The position numbers and the translations under genes are program-made. 64,000 nt of DNA from the NCBI RefSeq assembly GCF_000425305.1, contig NZ_AUDE01000028.1, forward strand, positions 1 to 64,000. Reading direction: 5' to 3'. Position 1 is the first letter of the stretch, and every line of letters starts with the position of its first letter. The stretch comes from Psychroserpens burtonensis DSM 12212. Lineage in GTDB: Bacteria; Bacteroidota; Bacteroidia; Flavobacteriales; Flavobacteriaceae. Positions 26,723 through 35,209 of the stretch are shown here, one piece after another. The notes under the pieces were generated by a model. That model was given only the letters and a program-made list of their open reading frames with translations, was not told where the DNA came from and ran no database searches.

Positions 26723-27592
26723 TTATGATAGTAGCAATTTCCATGCACTATCGACATCACCATAACTCAAATAGTTTCTGGCAATTTTATGTTTTTCATG
26801 ATGAGACTTGTTCTTGATATTAGGATAACGCTCACTCACAGTATTTATAAATTCTTCTATTTCACCTTGATTTGGCAAAGCCTCTACGTTACCTAATAGT
26901 CCTAAATCATTACCTGTTAAAACCATACTATTCTTAACTAGACCAGGCATAGCATCAACACCAATACCTAATGTAGACAATGGCTTTGGTATTTCAAAAA
27001 AGCTATTTTTAGCTCTGCTATAATAACTACCACCTGCTCTTGCTACAAGATCTAATTTCTCTTGCACAATGACTTCTTCATCATCTAAAACATCATCAGC
27101 AATATGAAGCTTGACTACTTCACAAATTATTAAATTTCCTGCACCTCCTTCGGTTCCTAAATGGATAATGTCATTGACCTTACATTCAAACTGTACTGGA
27201 GATTCTGCGACCCTAAAAGGTTTTACCAAATCAGACTCTAACATGGTTAACCCTGATTTATCAAATTCATTAACCCCTTTAGCATAATCTGTGCTACTTA
27301 ATGACATTTGCTGTACAATATCGTAATTTACGACATTTATAACAACTTCTTTAGTTGCCATAACATTCTCTAAAGTATGTTTTATAGTATTATCCCTAAC
27401 ACGTCTTGCAGGTGAAAAAATGAGTATTGGCGGATTCGCGCTAAATACATTAAAAAAGCTATAAGGGGATAAGTTAGGATTCCCCTCAGCATCCATAGTA
27501 CTCGCAAAAGCAATCGGTCTCGGAGCCACAGCACTTAATAAGTAACTATGCAATTTGCCTGTAGAGATGTCTTTTGGATTAAATGATGCCAT
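26723..27592 (-). CDS. flavin reductase family protein
   Basis: 289 aa. The FMN-binding split-barrel is recognised by LLSAVAPRPIAFASTMDAEG, NLSPYSFFNVFSANPPILIF and VVINVVNYDIVQQM. These enzymes use NAD(P)H to reduce flavin or carry FMN for a partner monooxygenase. The partner is not nearby. The DUF3127 gene follows 38 bases downstream in the same direction, so they may share a transcript. Confidence 0.9.
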   Translation of the reverse strand: MASFNPKDISTGKLHSYLLSAVAPRPIAFASTMDAEGNPNLSPYSFFNVFSANPPILIFSPARRVRDNTIKHTLENVMATKEVVINVVNYDIVQQMSLSSTDYAKGVNEFDKSGLTMLESDLVKPFRVAESPVQFECKVNDIIHLGTEGGAGNLIICEVVKLHIADDVLDDEEVIVQEKLDLVARAGGSYYSRAKNSFFEIPKPLSTLGIGVDAMPGLVKNSMVLTGNDLGLLGNVEALPNQGEIEEFINTVSERYPNIKNKSHHEKHKIARNYLSYGDVDSAWKLLLS

Positions 27593-27740
27593 TTGTTTAA
27601 TTTATAGTTAAATAGTAGCGTTTCAAGATATTGAAATGCAAATGTAACCATATTGTTTACGCTATAAAAATGAATTCACCCTCTATCAAGACAATATTAT
27701 TAACATAAAACGTTTATATTTAAAATCAAATTATAAGTTA

Positions 27741-28946
27741 ATGGCATTCACCATAAATCGCAATATGACACGATGGATTATTATCGTGGCTTCTTTTATA
27801 ATTATATCTCTTATTCTTTGGAATACGTATGTATTTTTTCAAAATTTTAAAGCAGAAGAACGCAGTAAAATGGAAATCACATCTTTTGCTCAAAGAGATA
27901 TTTTTAAGGCTATTGAACAATCTGAAATTAATAATAGTGATGATATCTTAGCTGATTTGGACTTGGCTTGGAAAATACTTGACAACAACAATACAACGCC
28001 AATGATTCTTATGAATGGCGACTCAACAGCTAGTACTTTTAGGAATATTATAACTAAAACTGAAGTGGATTCTATACATGCTATTAAAGAATCTAAGTAC
28101 GTAGATGAAAATATCAAGTTACTGATATCCCAATATGGTAAAGAAAACAAACCAATTAAAATAGAAAACACGAATCAGACAATCTACTATGGGAATTCAT
28201 CTCTTCTCAACAAACTTAAATACTATCCTTTAGCCTTACTTCTAATTATATTACTGTTTGCAGCAGTAGCCTATTTCTTTTATAAAAGCACCAAAACTGC
28301 AGACCAAAATAAACTCTGGACAGGTATGGCTAAAGAAACAGCCCATCAAATTGGAACACCTTTATCTTCATTAGTGGGTTGGACAGAGATATTGAGAGGC
28401 GAAAACGTCAACCCAGACTATCTAGTTGAAATAGAAAAAGACATCACAAGACTACAAATCATTACAGATCGTTTTAGCAAAATTGGTTCATTGCCAACCT
28501 TAAAACGTTGTGATATTGTAAAAGAAACCATTGAATCTTACGATTATTTAAAATCAAGATCTTCAAAATTAATTGATTTTGAAATCAGTGCTCCTCAAGA
28601 AAAATTATACGTCAACCTCAATGATCAATTATTTAGTTGGACCATTGAAAATTTAGTAAAAAATGCCATTGATGCCATGAAAGGAAGAGGCGCTTTAAAA
28701 TTAGTAATCACCAATGACGACAAGTACGTAAAAATCACAGTTGAAGATACCGGAAAAGGGATTTCTAAACAAAGCTATAATTCTGTATTTCAGCCAGGTT
28801 ACACCACAAAGAAAAGAGGTTGGGGATTAGGATTATCATTAGCAAAACGAATCATAGAAGACTATCATAACGGAAAAATAAAAGTACTTAATTCTGAAAT
28901 TGGAAAAGGAACAACCATGCAAATTTCATTGAAATTAATAGCTTAA
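27741..28946 (+). CDS. sensor histidine kinase
   Basis: 401 aa with two membrane segments (near residues 11-31 and 160-180) bounding a periplasmic sensor region of about 125 aa. The H-box is AKETAHQIGTPLSS near residue 200, followed by the N-box (LVKNAIDAM), DTGKGIS and GWGLGLSLAKRII of the HATPase domain. An Ile rather than Leu follows the phosphorylated His-Gln, typical of the Bacteroidota group. No response regulator is adjacent, so this is an orphan kinase. Divergent from the flavin reductase gene. Confidence 0.92.
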   Translation: MAFTINRNMTRWIIIVASFIIISLILWNTYVFFQNFKAEERSKMEITSFAQRDIFKAIEQSEINNSDDILADLDLAWKILDNNNTTPMILMNGDSTASTFRNIITKTEVDSIHAIKESKYVDENIKLLISQYGKENKPIKIENTNQTIYYGNSSLLNKLKYYPLALLLIILLFAAVAYFFYKSTKTADQNKLWTGMAKETAHQIGTPLSSLVGWTEILRGENVNPDYLVEIEKDITRLQIITDRFSKIGSLPTLKRCDIVKETIESYDYLKSRSSKLIDFEISAPQEKLYVNLNDQLFSWTIENLVKNAIDAMKGRGALKLVITNDDKYVKITVEDTGKGISKQSYNSVFQPGYTTKKRGWGLGLSLAKRIIEDYHNGKIKVLNSEIGKGTTMQISLKLIA

Positions 28947-28955
28947 TTAAAAGTC

Positions 28956-29303
28956 ATGAAACAGCAAAACCATTTCACATTAAAAGAAGTACAGCTCAAC
29001 AACAACTGTCCAGAATGTTATTCTAACAAAGGTTTAGAACTCACATTTAAACAACGATTTGTAGAAAACGCTTTTTACAAAGCTATCACAGAGGAGCGGA
29101 TAAATGAAATGCACTGTAACACTTGTAATACCGATATTTACCCAGCCAGATGGACTAATGAAATTGAGCGAGTAGTTGCTTATCAAAAACGCGCCATACA
29201 ACCAAGACTAAAATCTCTAAAACTAAAAAAATTGTCTTGGATATTAATTACAAGTGCAATTTTGTTAACTATTGTTATGCTATTAGTTCTTAGTATTTTA
29301 TAG
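28956..29303 (+). CDS. zinc-ribbon membrane protein, hypothetical
   Basis: 115 aa, nine bases after the histidine kinase gene and probably co-transcribed. Two CxxC pairs (CPEC and CNTC) about 36 residues apart form a probable zinc ribbon. A basic helix (KRAIQPRLKSLKLKKL) follows, and a single C-terminal membrane segment ends the protein. It might be a partner of the kinase; function unknown. Confidence 0.78.
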   Translation: MKQQNHFTLKEVQLNNNCPECYSNKGLELTFKQRFVENAFYKAITEERINEMHCNTCNTDIYPARWTNEIERVVAYQKRAIQPRLKSLKLKKLSWILITSAILLTIVMLLVLSIL

Positions 29304-29459
29304 TTGATTGCTATTTATACTCTAATCCAATTATCTAATTCTTTAAATAAGTCACTAGAAACTAATCTCATAGTCATTTCATCTAAAGGTTTTACCTTTC
29401 ATAGAATAAAGTACTGTTATTAAATATTAATAATTAGTTTCGACTAAAACAATCTGATT

Positions 29460-31001
29460 ATGAATAAATTACAGTTTAATACCATCTTATTTCTTTTATT
29501 AAGTTTCTCTATGTTCTCACAAGTAGGAATAGGAACCACAACACCTGCTGGAGGATCAATTCTAGACGTTACAAGTACAGATAAAGGTGTATTAGTACCA
29601 AGTGTAGATATTACAAATTCAACAACAATAGCGCCTATTACTGGCGGAGCACCTGTTGGGCTTTTAGTTTGGAATACAAATAGCACAACTGGTGTTGGTT
29701 TTCATTATTGGGATGGTAATGATTGGATTGCACTTGGAGCAACAGTTCCTAGAGCTGTTACAAATGGTTTAAATTTTAACACACCAAATAATGACATAAG
29801 ATTAGGCGGAGACTTGATTGAAGACACCACTATAATTAGTGACGCATTTAATCTTGTTCATAATCTTAATTCAACCGGTGACTTTCATATCCAGGATAAT
29901 GGTCTAAATCAGTTTTCAGTATTAAACAACGGTAGAACAACCGTTGGTGGTGTTAATAATGCAGGACAATTTAATGTTACTGGTAATTCTTACTTCTCAG
30001 ATGATATTCACTTAAGAGACGGTGCTGTAAGTAGTGGAGACGTTTTAATACGTTTGTATGATCTTGATGATGATGGTGTTATAGATATCTATGAAAACAA
30101 TGCTTATAATATTAGATTACATGGTAATGGTGCATCTATTTTTAATGAACAAGGTATCGCTAGTAATGATTTTAGAATAGAGTCTAATACACAAGCTAAT
30201 ATGTTTTTTATTGACGCTGGTGCTGATAGAATTGGAATAAGAACTAACACACCAACAAACATGTTACAAATGACAAATGGTGGTGTCAATGTTGGAGCAG
30301 CAGCTATGGCTGCATTTGATAATAGTGGTTTAGAAGGTGTATCTGTAAGTGGTTATAATATAGATGTAACTAATGGTTATAATGGTATTGAAGGTATTAC
30401 AAATTATAGTGGTACTGCCTTTAGTGCTGCTGGAGTTTTTGGTTTAGCTATTAACAACACACTAACGAACACCGCTGTTGGTGTTCGTGGGACAATAAAT
30501 GGTAGAGAGGGAATTGGTGTTTTAGGTACTAGAGAAAATGGAGCAGGTGTTGGTTGGGCAGGACTTTTTCTTGAGGATTTAGGGTATACTGGTTTTTTTG
30601 GTGCTGCCTCTGATAAACGACTTAAAAAAGATATAGAACCTTTAAATGACGCTTTGGATATTATTGCCCAATTAAACCCTGTGACTTATCATTTTGATTT
30701 AGAAAAGTATCCATATATGGGCTTAAATACAGAAAAAGAATACGGTTTTATAGCTCAAGAAGTTAGAGAAATTTTACCAGAAATAACTAGAGATAAAAGA
30801 TTACCAACAAATGCTACAAAAGAAGTTAAACAAAATCAACCTTTAAAAAATGAGTCTGAAATTTTTGTTATTCTTGATTATACGAGAATTATTCCTATTC
30901 TAACAAAAGCAATTAAGGAGCAACAAAATATCATTGATGAGCAAAACAAAAGGCTTGACCTATTAGAGCAGAAAGTAAATCAATTATTAAATAAAAACTA
31001 A
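29460..31001 (+). CDS. surface protein with C-terminal peptidase S74 (tail-fibre) domain
   Basis: 513 aa. A signal peptide (FLLLSFSMFSQ) is followed by a repetitive beta-helix-like region with GIGTTTPAG near the start and NRIGI/GIRTNTPT-type turns. The C-terminus is a peptidase S74 chaperone domain (SDKRLKKDIEPLNDALD ... YGFIAQEV) with a coiled coil at the end (KEQQNIIDEQNKRLDLLEQKV). S74 domains assist trimerisation of fibres and then cut themselves off at the Ser of SDKRLKK. Likely a surface adhesin-like trimer. Convergent, four-base overlap with the HIT gene. Confidence 0.85.
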   Translation: MNKLQFNTILFLLLSFSMFSQVGIGTTTPAGGSILDVTSTDKGVLVPSVDITNSTTIAPITGGAPVGLLVWNTNSTTGVGFHYWDGNDWIALGATVPRAVTNGLNFNTPNNDIRLGGDLIEDTTIISDAFNLVHNLNSTGDFHIQDNGLNQFSVLNNGRTTVGGVNNAGQFNVTGNSYFSDDIHLRDGAVSSGDVLIRLYDLDDDGVIDIYENNAYNIRLHGNGASIFNEQGIASNDFRIESNTQANMFFIDAGADRIGIRTNTPTNMLQMTNGGVNVGAAAMAAFDNSGLEGVSVSGYNIDVTNGYNGIEGITNYSGTAFSAAGVFGLAINNTLTNTAVGVRGTINGREGIGVLGTRENGAGVGWAGLFLEDLGYTGFFGAASDKRLKKDIEPLNDALDIIAQLNPVTYHFDLEKYPYMGLNTEKEYGFIAQEVREILPEITRDKRLPTNATKEVKQNQPLKNESEIFVILDYTRIIPILTKAIKEQQNIIDEQNKRLDLLEQKVNQLLNKN

Positions 31002-31393
31002 TGTAAGTGATTTTTAATTTTATTTGCAATAGCTTCAAACTCGGCTTTCTCTAATTGTATTTTATTGATAAAACGAGCGTCTTCCATAGAATTCAATGGG
31101 ATTAAATGCACGTGAGCATGTGGCACTTCTAAACCAATAACAGTCATCCCAACACGCTTACAAGACACCGCTTTCTCAATGGCAAGAGCCACTTGCCTTG
31201 AAAATTCCATTAAGCCATGATATGACGTTTCCTCTAAGTCAAAAAGCTTATCAACTTCTTTCTTAGGAATGCATAGCGTATGACCTTTAGCATTGGGATT
31301 AATATCCAAAAAAGCTAAATAATCTTCGGTTTCTGCAACTTTGTAACAAGGGATTTCGCCTGAAATAATTTTAGTAAAAATAGATGATGCCAT
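30998..31393 (-). CDS. HIT family protein
   Basis: 131 aa with the histidine triad HVHLIPL preceded by VPHAH, the nucleotide-binding site of HIT hydrolases that act on AMP- or adenylyl-linked substrates. The N-terminal SIFTKIISGEIPCYKVAE is standard for the Hint-like group. It sits downstream of greA in the same direction, separated by a terminator at 31496-31526. Confidence 0.93.
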   Translation of the reverse strand: MASSIFTKIISGEIPCYKVAETEDYLAFLDINPNAKGHTLCIPKKEVDKLFDLEETSYHGLMEFSRQVALAIEKAVSCKRVGMTVIGLEVPHAHVHLIPLNSMEDARFINKIQLEKAEFEAIANKIKNHLH

Positions 31394-31495
31394 GGTTTTA
31401 TTGATTTATGTTAACCTGAATACCGTTAAAAGGACCTCTAGTTCAAGACTCTAAGTATTTTGATCGCGCTCAACTTGTCAAGTTGCCATAAATAT

Positions 31496-31526
31496 AAAAA
31501 GATTCCTCTTTTTTGAGGAATCTTTT
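31496..31526 (-). terminator. terminator between greA and the HIT gene
   Basis: Arms AAAAGATTCCTC and GAGGAATCTTTT with a six-T loop; it lies downstream of greA on the minus strand. Confidence 0.8.
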
Positions 31527-31606
31527 GTTTATAATTTTTAGTTTGACAACTATCTTTTAGAAGATTCGATGGTCTTAGAACAGCTCCTTTCAGAAAGCAA
31601 AAAACT

Positions 31607-32080
31607 TTATCTTGAAATCTCTAAAATATCAAATTTCATAATACCATTTGGCACTTGAACTTCTGCAACTTCACCAACAGACTTTCCTAAAAGCCCTTTT
31701 CCGATAGGAGAATTAACAGATAATTTATTAGATGCTAAATCGGCTTCACCATCTGCAACCAAAGTATATATCATTTCCATACCATTGGTTTGATTTTTGA
31801 TTTTCACTGTAGACAATACTAAAGCTTTTGATGTGTCCATTTGAGACTCATCAATCACACGCGCACCTGCCAAAGTATCTTCTAGCTTAGCTATTTTCAT
31901 TTCTAGCATACCCTGAGCTTCCTTAGCGGCATCGTATTCTGCATTTTCACTTAAATCACCTTTATCTCTAGCCTCAGCAATAGCTTGAGAAGCACTTGGA
32001 CGCTCTATATCTTTTAATCTTTTAAGTTCGTCTCTTAATTTTTTCAATCCTTCTGGAGTATAATAAGATGCTTTACTCAT
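31607..32080 (-). CDS. greA: transcription elongation factor GreA
   Basis: 157 aa. N-terminal coiled coil (GLKKLRDELKRLKDIERPSASQAIAEARDKGDLSENAEYDAAKEAQ) carries the acidic DLSENAEYDAAKE tip, and the C-terminal FKBP-like domain follows (SPIGKGLLGKSVGEVAEVQVPNG). GreA rescues backtracked RNA polymerase by stimulating transcript cleavage. The leader is about 100 bases and contains a hairpin-forming repeat at 32111-32174. Confidence 0.97.
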   Translation of the reverse strand: MSKASYYTPEGLKKLRDELKRLKDIERPSASQAIAEARDKGDLSENAEYDAAKEAQGMLEMKIAKLEDTLAGARVIDESQMDTSKALVLSTVKIKNQTNGMEMIYTLVADGEADLASNKLSVNSPIGKGLLGKSVGEVAEVQVPNGIMKFDILEISR

Positions 32081-32110
32081 AATTCATTCGTTTAATGTTA
32101 AACAACATCA

Positions 32111-32174
32111 GTGACAGCTACACCCAAAATATCCTGAAACGAGTTCGGGACTAATGAAAAAATCCCGCTGTCAC
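32111..32174. repeat. palindromic dispersed-type repeat in the greA leader
   Basis: Outer arms GTGACAGC (32111-32118) and GCTGTCAC (32167-32174), and inner arms GGGA (32147-32150) and TCCC (32163-32166). The CCTGAAACGAGTTCGGGA part resembles the dispersed CCTGAAACAAGTTCAGGA repeats common in flavobacteria. It lies between the greA -7 box and the start codon. Confidence 0.6.
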
Positions 32175-32185
32175 GAGATTCAATA

Positions 32186-32193
32186 CAAATATA
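32186..32193 (-). promoter_or_regulatory. greA promoter, -7 element
   Basis: TATATTTG on the minus strand, about 106 bases before the greA ATG. This puts the whole palindromic repeat into the 5' untranslated region. Confidence 0.6.
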
Positions 32194-32463
32194 CGAAATA
32201 TTTAATTCAACTCTAAGCCAAATTATGCGTAAGAACGTCTATCACAGTTAAAAACTTCTTTCAAAATATATCATTTTCCTACTTGTTAGAATTTAACCAT
32301 GACTGTGTCGCACTTAAAATTATAAAAACTTCTCTTTAATTACAATTTTCACTCTCATATCGGCGTTCTATTATAGAATTTAGATTTAAAATATTGTAAA
32401 TTGCGACCCAAAATAGGCAATCAGAATATTAGAGATGTCATTGACCATCTAAAACATGTATTT

Positions 32464-32889
32464 ATGAAAAAAATAGCATTCATTTTTTCTCTTTTTCTTC
32501 TAATAAGTTGCGGAGACGACGATAGAATTAATAATTGTAATTTTTTAGTTGACGTTGGTGTTAATGCTAGTATCAATCTTAACCTGCCAGAATATAGCCA
32601 ACTAATGTTCACTAGTAATATCGTTTATATTGCCAATCAAGGTAATGCAGGTATTTATGTGACTAATGTTGGTAATAATAATTACAGAGCTTGGGATGCT
32701 GCAGATCCTAATCATGTACAACAAAATTGCTCACTTTTACAGCGAGATGGTATAGAAGTAACTTGTAGTTGCGCAGATGAAAATAAATTTAATTTGTTTA
32801 CAGGACAGTCATTAGGGACACAATTACCTTGCGGACTTAAAGAGTATCGTGTCACTGTTTCGGGTAATACTATTGTGGTTAGTAATTAG
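32464..32889 (+). CDS. Rieske-fold lipoprotein lacking cluster ligands
   Basis: 141 aa from the ATG at 32464, giving a lipoprotein signal (FIFSLFLLISC). The mature part follows the Rieske pattern (NCSLLQRDGIEVTCSCADENKFNLFTG ... GLKEYRVTVSGNTIVV), but the CxH and CxxH ligands that hold a 2Fe-2S cluster are replaced (for example CSC where CPxH is expected), so it should not bind a cluster. Probably a surface lipoprotein of unknown role. Divergent from greA, an arrangement I have seen in flavobacteria. Confidence 0.75.
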   Translation: MKKIAFIFSLFLLISCGDDDRINNCNFLVDVGVNASINLNLPEYSQLMFTSNIVYIANQGNAGIYVTNVGNNNYRAWDAADPNHVQQNCSLLQRDGIEVTCSCADENKFNLFTGQSLGTQLPCGLKEYRVTVSGNTIVVSN

Positions 32890-32917
32890 GTTTACTACGG
32901 AAATGTAACTTATAAAA

Positions 32918-32946
32918 AAACTCCCAAGTTTATGATTTGGGAGTTT
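32918..32946. terminator. CTCCCAA/TTGGGAG terminator at the left edge of the accessory island
   Basis: Arms AAACTCCCAA and TTGGGAGTTT, with T-runs on both sides, between convergent genes. One of three related hairpins at 32918, 34345 and 37260. Confidence 0.85.
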
Positions 32947-32953
32947 TTGTATT

Positions 32954-33529
32954 TTATTCAATCCATGAGTCTATAGTTTTATAGAATTTCCAATCTTCTT
33001 TATCTCTAACATATAAATTTATTCCTCCTTGCATTGCACCTCTAGTACCATGGGAAAATGCTATGATGCAATAGTTTTTATTAGAGGTAAATCTAGGAAA
33101 TGATAAACTTATTATAGTTTTAGAGTCATTTTGAAAAGACATATTCTCATTTTCAATTTTAGTATTTGTTATTAATTTAATTTTATCATTAAAACTTAAT
33201 TTAGAAACATCAATGTCATCTTGATTTTCTCTTTTTTTCAAATACTCAATCTCATTATTATTAAAAATTATATTAAAAAGAGAATCTCCTAATTTATTTT
33301 TAAACGCAGAATTCTTAAAATTATCTGTATCAATTTGATTTATATAATAGTTTAAATAATTATTCCTTTCAAAATTTAACTCAGCTTCTTTTTCATATAA
33401 AGAAAAACTACGCTTAACCTGAGTTTCAATAATTATAGAGCTATCGTTTGAAACGTTTTGTTTACCTGAACTGCAAGCATAGCAAATTATAAAAAGAATA
33501 TATAATTTAATTACATGGAGCTGTTTCAT
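32954..33529 (-). CDS. exported lipoprotein, candidate immunity protein of module 2
   Basis: 191 aa from the ATG at 33529, which gives a lipoprotein signal (LYILFIICYAC). The body is Asn-, Lys- and Glu-rich, with a repeating beta pattern (KTIISLSFPRFTSNKNYCIIAFSHG). The family is not recognised. It is the last gene of a three-gene run (HTHP module, membrane protein, this lipoprotein) that ends at the 32918 hairpin. Base composition is clearly more AT-rich than the flanking housekeeping genes. An immunity role is inferred from position only. Confidence 0.7.
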   Translation of the reverse strand: MKQLHVIKLYILFIICYACSSGKQNVSNDSSIIIETQVKRSFSLYEKEAELNFERNNYLNYYINQIDTDNFKNSAFKNKLGDSLFNIIFNNNEIEYLKKRENQDDIDVSKLSFNDKIKLITNTKIENENMSFQNDSKTIISLSFPRFTSNKNYCIIAFSHGTRGAMQGGINLYVRDKEDWKFYKTIDSWIE

Positions 33530-33571
33530 TTGGAGTATAACCTTTAGGATTAAATTCATTTCGAAAAATTA

Positions 33572-33862
33572 TTAATAATATGTTTGCACCAAATATTTGA
33601 TTAAAACACTTACCCCATAAATTACTATCAAAAAAGCAAATCTTTTCATTATTTTTTTATAGTTTCTATTTTTAGCATTTAGTATTGATAACCAAATAAA
33701 CAAACCTAATGTTACTAAAATTAAAAATAAAGCAGCCCAACCTAGATAGCTTGGAGTATAAACAGCCATCAACAAACTTGATGGCAAACTATACAATACA
33801 GCAGAGATAATTAAAAAAATAGTAAAATAAGTTTCTAGTTTTTTTATTGAAATTTTCATCAT
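33572..33862 (-). CDS. small membrane protein, candidate immunity protein of module 2
   Basis: 96 aa with three hydrophobic segments (FTIFLIISAVLYSLPSSLLMAV, GWAALFLILVTLGLFIWLSIL, FAFLIVIYGVSVLIKYL). It starts six bases after the HTHP module's stop, so they are coupled. Small polytopic proteins in this position often protect against a toxin that acts in the membrane or periplasm, but nothing in the sequence proves it. Confidence 0.7.
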   Translation of the reverse strand: MMKISIKKLETYFTIFLIISAVLYSLPSSLLMAVYTPSYLGWAALFLILVTLGLFIWLSILNAKNRNYKKIMKRFAFLIVIYGVSVLIKYLVQTYY

Positions 33863-33868
33863 ATTAAA

Positions 33869-34330
33869 TTATTCATTACACCCTAGGTCACTAATTGGTT
33901 TTTCGCCATTTAGCACCTGTTGAAATTCATCCCAATCTGCTCTATTTTTAGTGGGTTCAACAACAGAAGCTGTTCCTCCATTATTATTTACAAATTCCTT
34001 TTTCTTATCTTTATCACTATAAATATCTAAAAGCTTTTGTACACTCGCTGCGTCGTCAAAACGTATAGCAAAAGTCTTGCCATCTGCAATTACAATATGT
34101 GTAATATCAATAGTCGGTACACTCTGCGAGAAACTATTTTCTACATGATTTACAATTTCTCCCATTTTAGTAATATCTGGTTCAGAAAACATAGCGTAGT
34201 AACCATCTTCACTTGGAGGATGAGTATGTGCAATAACTACTGTATAAGGATCTACTGGGATATTAATATGAGCCTCACCATTATTATACTCTAAGTTTAC
34301 GACTGTAACAACAGAATCTTTCAAAATCAT
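33869..34330 (-). CDS. orphan JAB-like (HTHP) module, lacks an export region
   Basis: 153 aa. It carries VVIAHTHPPSEDGYYAMFSEPD (His35, His37, Ser49, Asp52), which fits the JAB/MPN metalloprotease pattern HxHP ... SxxD with a longer insert than in RadC. Similar modules occur at the C-termini of large Bacteroidota surface and polymorphic-toxin proteins. Here it has no signal peptide, and its start lies 11 bases downstream of the 34345 terminator with no promoter visible. This looks like a displaced C-terminal cassette of a larger protein. Confidence 0.7.
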   Translation of the reverse strand: MILKDSVVTVVNLEYNNGEAHINIPVDPYTVVIAHTHPPSEDGYYAMFSEPDITKMGEIVNHVENSFSQSVPTIDITHIVIADGKTFAIRFDDAASVQKLLDIYSDKDKKKEFVNNNGGTASVVEPTKNRADWDEFQQVLNGEKPISDLGCNE

Positions 34331-34344
34331 TAAAAGTTCCTTAA

Positions 34345-34376
34345 AAAGCTCCCAAGTCTAAAGACTTGGGAGCTTT
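34345..34376 (-). terminator. CTCCCAA/TTGGGAG terminator between the two modules
   Basis: A perfect 15-base stem AAAGCTCCCAAGTCT / AGACTTGGGAGCTTT with a two-base loop and a T-run on the minus strand. It closes the first module and directly precedes the orphan HTHP module. Confidence 0.9.
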
Positions 34377-34384
34377 GTTTTGCT

Positions 34385-34690
34385 TTAAAAAAATAAACTA
34401 ATCACAATATAATAAAGAACACTGAGAATTGATAAGACATATATAATCAAAAACAAGATATTTATTTTTTTATAAACATTATATAATTCCTTGTCACCTC
34501 TTACAACATAACCAATCTCAATTATAGAAATAATAATTAACAACCAAAAATAAAAAATATATAAAAAATACCAACCTGTGTAACCTACATTAAAAAACAT
34601 CAAGAAGTTGAAAATTAAGAAACAAAACATGTTAATTAATCTTATCACATAAAACCATATAGGATAATCAGGTCGTGTTTTCTTTTGCAT
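34385..34690 (-). CDS. small polytopic membrane protein, candidate immunity protein of module 1
   Basis: 101 aa with about three hydrophobic segments (FYVIRLINMFCFLIFNFLMFF, YFLYIFYFWLLIIISIIEIGYVV, ILFLIIYVLSILSVLYYIVI). Very AT-rich. It is the third gene of module 1, 19 bases after the previous stop and just before the 34345 terminator. No family recognised. Confidence 0.68.
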   Translation of the reverse strand: MQKKTRPDYPIWFYVIRLINMFCFLIFNFLMFFNVGYTGWYFLYIFYFWLLIIISIIEIGYVVRGDKELYNVYKKINILFLIIYVLSILSVLYYIVISLFF

Positions 34691-34709
34691 AAAAATGTTT
34701 AATTAATTA

Positions 34710-35186
34710 TTATAATGCACTAAAACCATTTTCAGAAAGTATACTGTTAACTGTATTTATAAATTGGACATCAATAAAATTTTGAGATTTTTGAGCTAAA
34801 ACTTGTCTAAAATTCATTTTAGTGATTGGAACTTTAGGACTATCACTATGCGTGTTAAGTAATGCTTGCAACTCTGAATCTGAGTAAAAATCAGGAATTA
34901 TATCTACAATTTGTGTTTTAAAACCACCATAATCAATATTATTTTTAATTTCCTCCCAAAGGGTTGAAGGAACATCTGTTCTAATTAAAGCTTTTCTGTC
35001 CAAGAACTTATTTAGCATTTTTGGTAAATTAGTTTTAACTTCCAATTTATCATAAACTTGATCTTCTAAAGATATTTGAGTAGTTGCAATAAGATTATTA
35101 TCGTTGTAATTATTACAAGTACTTTCAATTGTGTCAATTAATAAATTGAAGCTTAAAAATATAGTTATTGAGAATAAATATTTCAT
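34710..35186 (-). CDS. exported protein, weak DUF2059-like, candidate immunity of module 1
   Basis: 158 aa with an N-terminal signal (KYLFSITIFLSFNLLI). The DFYSDSELQALLN segment with helices on both sides resembles the DUF2059 fold (FYxxxELxxLxxF), but the likeness is partial. It follows the large frameshifted lipoprotein gene by 23 bases, in the slot where a periplasmic immunity protein would be expected. Confidence 0.65.
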   Translation of the reverse strand: MKYLFSITIFLSFNLLIDTIESTCNNYNDNNLIATTQISLEDQVYDKLEVKTNLPKMLNKFLDRKALIRTDVPSTLWEEIKNNIDYGGFKTQIVDIIPDFYSDSELQALLNTHSDSPKVPITKMNFRQVLAQKSQNFIDVQFINTVNSILSENGFSAL

Positions 35187-35209
35187 TTTTATTATTTTTA
35201 ATTATTATT

